This document shows positions 60,801 through 64,000 of a DNA stretch of 64,000 nt, one piece after another. The stretch's first letter is position 1, and every line of letters begins with the position of its first letter. The position numbers and the translations under genes are program-made. The notes beneath the pieces are model-generated. The model was not told where the DNA came from and did no database searches. It worked only from the letters and a program-made list of their open reading frames with translations. Origin of the DNA: Paramecium octaurelia (taxonomy: Eukaryota > Ciliophora > Oligohymenophorea > Peniculida > Parameciidae); assembly GCA_905182995.1 (NCBI GenBank), contig CAJJDP010000090.1:176574-240573 (forward strand), read 5' to 3'.

Positions 60801-62137
60801 GAATAATTGGTCTTTTTAACTGTTATGTTATTGATCATACTTATTTTCCTCATTATTCAAATACACTAGTGGCAACAACCGTATAAATACATGCAAGTTA
60901 TATTATTGTTGATCAGTAAAATATCTGATAAGGACATCGAAATAGCAGTTTCCAAAACCTTATATTTACTTGATAGAATAATAAGCAATCCTTATCAAAC
61001 CAAAAATATCAATTATTTTAGAGATTGTTTTTGGTACTCAAACAAAATTTACAGTTTTTAGAGTGTAAGAAAATCATCCGAGTATTCCAAGAGTAATTAA
61101 AACGGGAAGAATTAGTAGCAAAAATAGAAGAAGTCATCTAGAATTTAAGATACATCCCTAAGTATTTTGAACATCAAGATTATTTTACTTTTAATTTGGT
61201 TGTGCTTATCAGGATTTGCTTTTTCTGCATACATCATTATGAATTAAAATATGAATGCCAGCCTACCAGAATTGAGATTGACAATGGAATTTGTGAAATT
61301 CAAATAAGACCTTGATGGCATTATGATCTTATGCTTTTTGCTTAAAAATTAATAGAGTTTAATAGAAGAAACAATTAAGGCCTTTGCTTTAAATCCAGAG
61401 TTGAATACTAGAGATAAATACTTTTAAACATAATATAAAGAATTAATAGAAGAGTTTAAGCCTTTACTTGTAGAGATGGATGAAATTTATTCTCATATTT
61501 ATAATGATATTGTTGCATCTACTAAAATTAGCGATGACAATAAGAATCTCTTGTTGAATCTCTATGAAAAAGATCTGTGTCAAATCATCCCAACTATTCT
61601 TCCATTTTGTGCATATGATAATGGGGTTTTTTTATATTTTCCAACATACCCTTCTGCTTCATCATTAATTAATAATTAATAGACCTATAAGTATGGTATT
61701 AATGGAATCTATTAATAGTAACATATTAAAATATCTTTAGAATAATTTCCATTCTCAATACCCATTACAATTTAGAAAAAAACGGAATCATAGACACTAA
61801 TTTGACAAACGCTAATCTTTTTTTAGAAAACTCTGAATTTATCCAAATCATCCTTCCGTATTTTTTCGATTTAAGCTATGCAATACTAGAGTTCTATTAT
61901 ACGATCATTTAATCAACTTTGGATGTCTTGGAAAGCGATTACAATATGATTTTAGAATATTATATTGCTGCAGGTATTGGTTGTCTAATAATCTTATATT
62001 CTGTCACTTTAATAAGAGCCATAACACTCCAGAAGAAGGTTCGATTAATTCTTTAAGCAATTATTCTTATTCCATATGAGTCATTGATTGATTAAGCTAT
62101 AATTATGACAATTAGAAAAATTGATAGAACCTTATGA
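57138..62137 (+). CDS. TmcB-like multi-pass membrane protein with PAS-like domain (copy B)
   Basis: Paralogue of the gene at 4642. Start MNTIIIKRKLCTLYEIIREQ. N-terminal spans: TIKSVLAIIIAAFHILSILM, FYTYFQILILYPSFIHI, SILLFGSAVKCLSISF. A conserved soluble part follows (FFIFWTQEKLNLAYIQLKQH). The PAS-like module is at about 58960-59220: LLPEYLVVKHDRFLKEFLTT, GFSFLVTLQLIPSYDEMDDY, DFIIFDESGKILGLS. The linker carries NLISPRSHREILMQK. The second membrane half includes WLCLSGFAFSAYIIMNQNMN and ends LIDQAIIMTIRKIDRTL-TGA. The putative extracellular part contains YSHIYNDIVASTKISDDNKN. It may act as a membrane sensor; ligand and output unknown. Confidence 0.8.
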
Positions 62138-62238
62138 TGATTTATTTATACAAAAAACTTAAACTTTTTAAATAATATATATTCTTTATTATTTTAAAAT
62201 AAAATAAAATTACAAATAATAACAGAAATACTATTTTA

Positions 62239-64000
62239 TCATTATTTTTTAAATAATTATGAGTATCTTATAGGACTTTTAATTTAAATTGAATTTAGCT
62301 TTCTTTTTAAATTTGCTAATTCAACCAAAGATGTAACGTTTTTGGTTGATTATCCCTTAGTACTAAGATATTATGTTGATCCAGCTAAATCCGTAATTAC
62401 ATCCCGAAGCTAAGGGCTTTACGGATTTAGATTAGGCTTCATTTATGCAGATACAGAGATGGGTCGCCTCTTTCTAAGTTAACTCTAAGCAGTTTCCTGT
62501 TCTTTTTGATTTTCATCCATGATAACTTTAATAGCCTATAGAGATAGTAAAATAATATGATTACATTCAAATTAGTTTAGATCATTTTTCTGAGTAATTA
62601 ATCCTCTTTTGGTTACTCTTTCTCTCCTTCCTTCTTTTCACTTATTAAGTGATACAATTTCATTAATTAGGATTCCTCCTCCAAATGCTGTAATTTTTTC
62701 TTGATTTATTTAAATCCTAATGTATTGCTATGTTTTAAGAAGATCTTTCTTAAGGGAGTTTGTTTTTTTTATTTTGGTTTTTGCATTTGCTCAAATAGCT
62801 TTTATTTCTATTTCTTTCTTTTCAATTGTTCTTATGCTTCCAAATAACCTGAAATTAATTGAAATTCTGTTTTAATTTGATTGTTTAATTACTTTAAAGA
62901 ATCAGTCTCCTTAGGTTCAGTAATAGCATTTCTACTAAATTACTTTTTAAACATAAGAACAGCCTTTCCCAACTCATAATCCTATTATTATCTTTAGTTT
63001 TCACTTATTTCATCTTCACAAGTCCTTTGAATATCAGCTAACATGAAAAATGATTTCTCTTATTTCAATTAATTTACAATAACACCAGCTAATTCTTAAT
63101 CGAGTTTAGGGTAATCTGATTATTCAGTCTTGCAATATTGTGAAAAATCTGTAGGTCTTGTCCTTCTGGAGAATGAAGACAATGAATTTTATTTCAATAA
63201 TTTGGTCTCACTTTCAAGTTGTATGAATTTTCTAGATTATTATTATTCAACACCATCTTAGGTTGTAAATGATTAATATTATTTGGAAAGTTGTTGAGTA
63301 GTTGTTTCTCTTTCAGTTCTACTACCTTTTGGAACTGAGTAAAGTAAATATGGTTGAGAAGACTAAGGAGATTTCAAATTTAGTTTGTAAAATTATTACC
63401 GATGGAGCTTTTAGTGATGAAATTTTAAAAAGAATTTTTCATTCAATAATTACATGTAGTCTTCTTTGATTTAAGCAGATATAGCTTTCATTTCAGCTTT
63501 GTTATTATCGCAAAAAGATGAAAAAATAATATGTCGTATCTCACATTCAGCTAAGATAACTTCAAAATATTTTGAGATGTCTTATGCTCGACTGAAAATC
63601 AATATATGCAATTGATGTTCATCTTCTAGTCTCAATATTTCACTACATAACCATTATGATAAATGAATGCATTCTTTCATTTGGGAATATTCAGACAAGT
63701 ACTCATAACATAAGGATTCCAAATAGAGAATTAAAATGATTTTCATAATGTATTGTTGTACTGGTTTTAAATCATTGTCATCAATCACATTTGGAGTGTT
63801 TTTCTTTTTTAGGATTGTAAATATCAAATCTTATAAAATTTTTAAAGCAAGATCATACTGTTACAAAGAGAGTCTGAATTCACGTAATTGAAGGTACAAT
63901 TGACCTGAATTTTAGTAATGTTCAATTTAAACTTTCATCAACTCGAGATTTTTTCGTTTATGGAATTCTTTGATTGATAAAAATTAGTCAACTTTAAACA
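62239..64000 (-). CDS. Large helical (TPR-like/coiled) protein, cut by window edge
   Basis: Only the C-terminal part is in the window. From the right edge it reads helical repeat-like sequence (LYLQLREFRLSLQQYDLALK, MKIILILYLESLCYEYLSEY, SRAQDISKYFEVILAECEIR) resembling TPR-type alpha hairpins. A coiled, Lys/Gln-rich region follows (NNQIKTEFQLISGYLEAQEQ, LEEESQLMKLYHLISEKKEG). A Ser/Thr/Pro tail (LNPQSPQLRDVITDLAGSTQ, STKNVTSLVELANLKRKL) ends at TGA 62239-62241. The 5' end lies beyond 64000. No named family; probably a scaffold. Confidence 0.6.

Noticed and set aside
1..64000. tRNA, rRNA, CRISPR, transposon, telomeric repeats
   Set aside because: Looked for cloverleaf T-loops, repeat arrays, transposase motifs and telomere-type C4A2/C3A3 runs; none found by eye.

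Overview
The window is a piece of a ciliate somatic (macronuclear) genome, almost certainly Paramecium. Coding regions only make sense if TAA and TAG are read as glutamine and TGA is the only stop. Introns are tiny (about 20-30 nt), mostly GTA...TAG. The DNA is very AT-rich and genes are packed, often with 5-100 bp between them. I rebuilt the gene models by hand with this code. Ends called on a TGA in good coding sequence are firm; N-termini and some small introns are less certain.

Layout, left to right. 0.1-10.6 kb: a cyclic-nucleotide/EAG-type K+ channel (-), a very large TmcB-like PAS membrane protein (+), and a GIDE-domain membrane protein (-). 10.6-20.3 kb: a PWWP protein (-), a tail-anchored protein (+), a Rab GTPase (-), two adjacent surface-type proteins (-), a MORN-repeat protein (+), a small unknown gene (-) and a bZIP factor (-). 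20.4-26.7 kb: a four-domain voltage-gated Ca2+-type channel (-) whose four selectivity-filter positions are all Asp. 27.2-33.6 kb: a ULK-like kinase, two small genes and a hormone-sensitive-lipase-type hydrolase (+), then a divergent arrestin (-)/EB1 (+) pair. 33.6-39.6 kb: a second K+ channel (-), a plus-strand unknown gene and an AGC kinase (-). 39.9-47.1 kb: a coiled-coil protein (-), a LysM-TLDc (OXR1-like) protein, a zinc-finger protein, an IQ/MORN protein and a Tousled-like kinase (+), then small genes (-). 47.8-64 kb: a cyclic-nucleotide-binding protein (+), a K+-dependent-type vacuolar H+-pyrophosphatase (-), an OSCA/TMEM63-like channel (+), a second TmcB-like protein (+), and a helical protein (-) cut by the right edge.

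Two single N bases (49212 and 56496) are each flanked by a perfect direct duplication (1430 bp and 1378 bp). Both look like unmerged overlapping contig ends, so the truncated second copies of three genes are assembly artefacts rather than biology.

The gene set is typical ciliate excitability, signalling, membrane-traffic and cytoskeleton content: K+ and Ca2+ channels, a mechanosensitive-type channel, PAS membrane sensors, kinases, Rab, arrestin, EB1, MORN proteins and acylation-type N-termini. There is no operon-like or mobile-element structure, and I saw no tRNA, rRNA, CRISPR or transposon.
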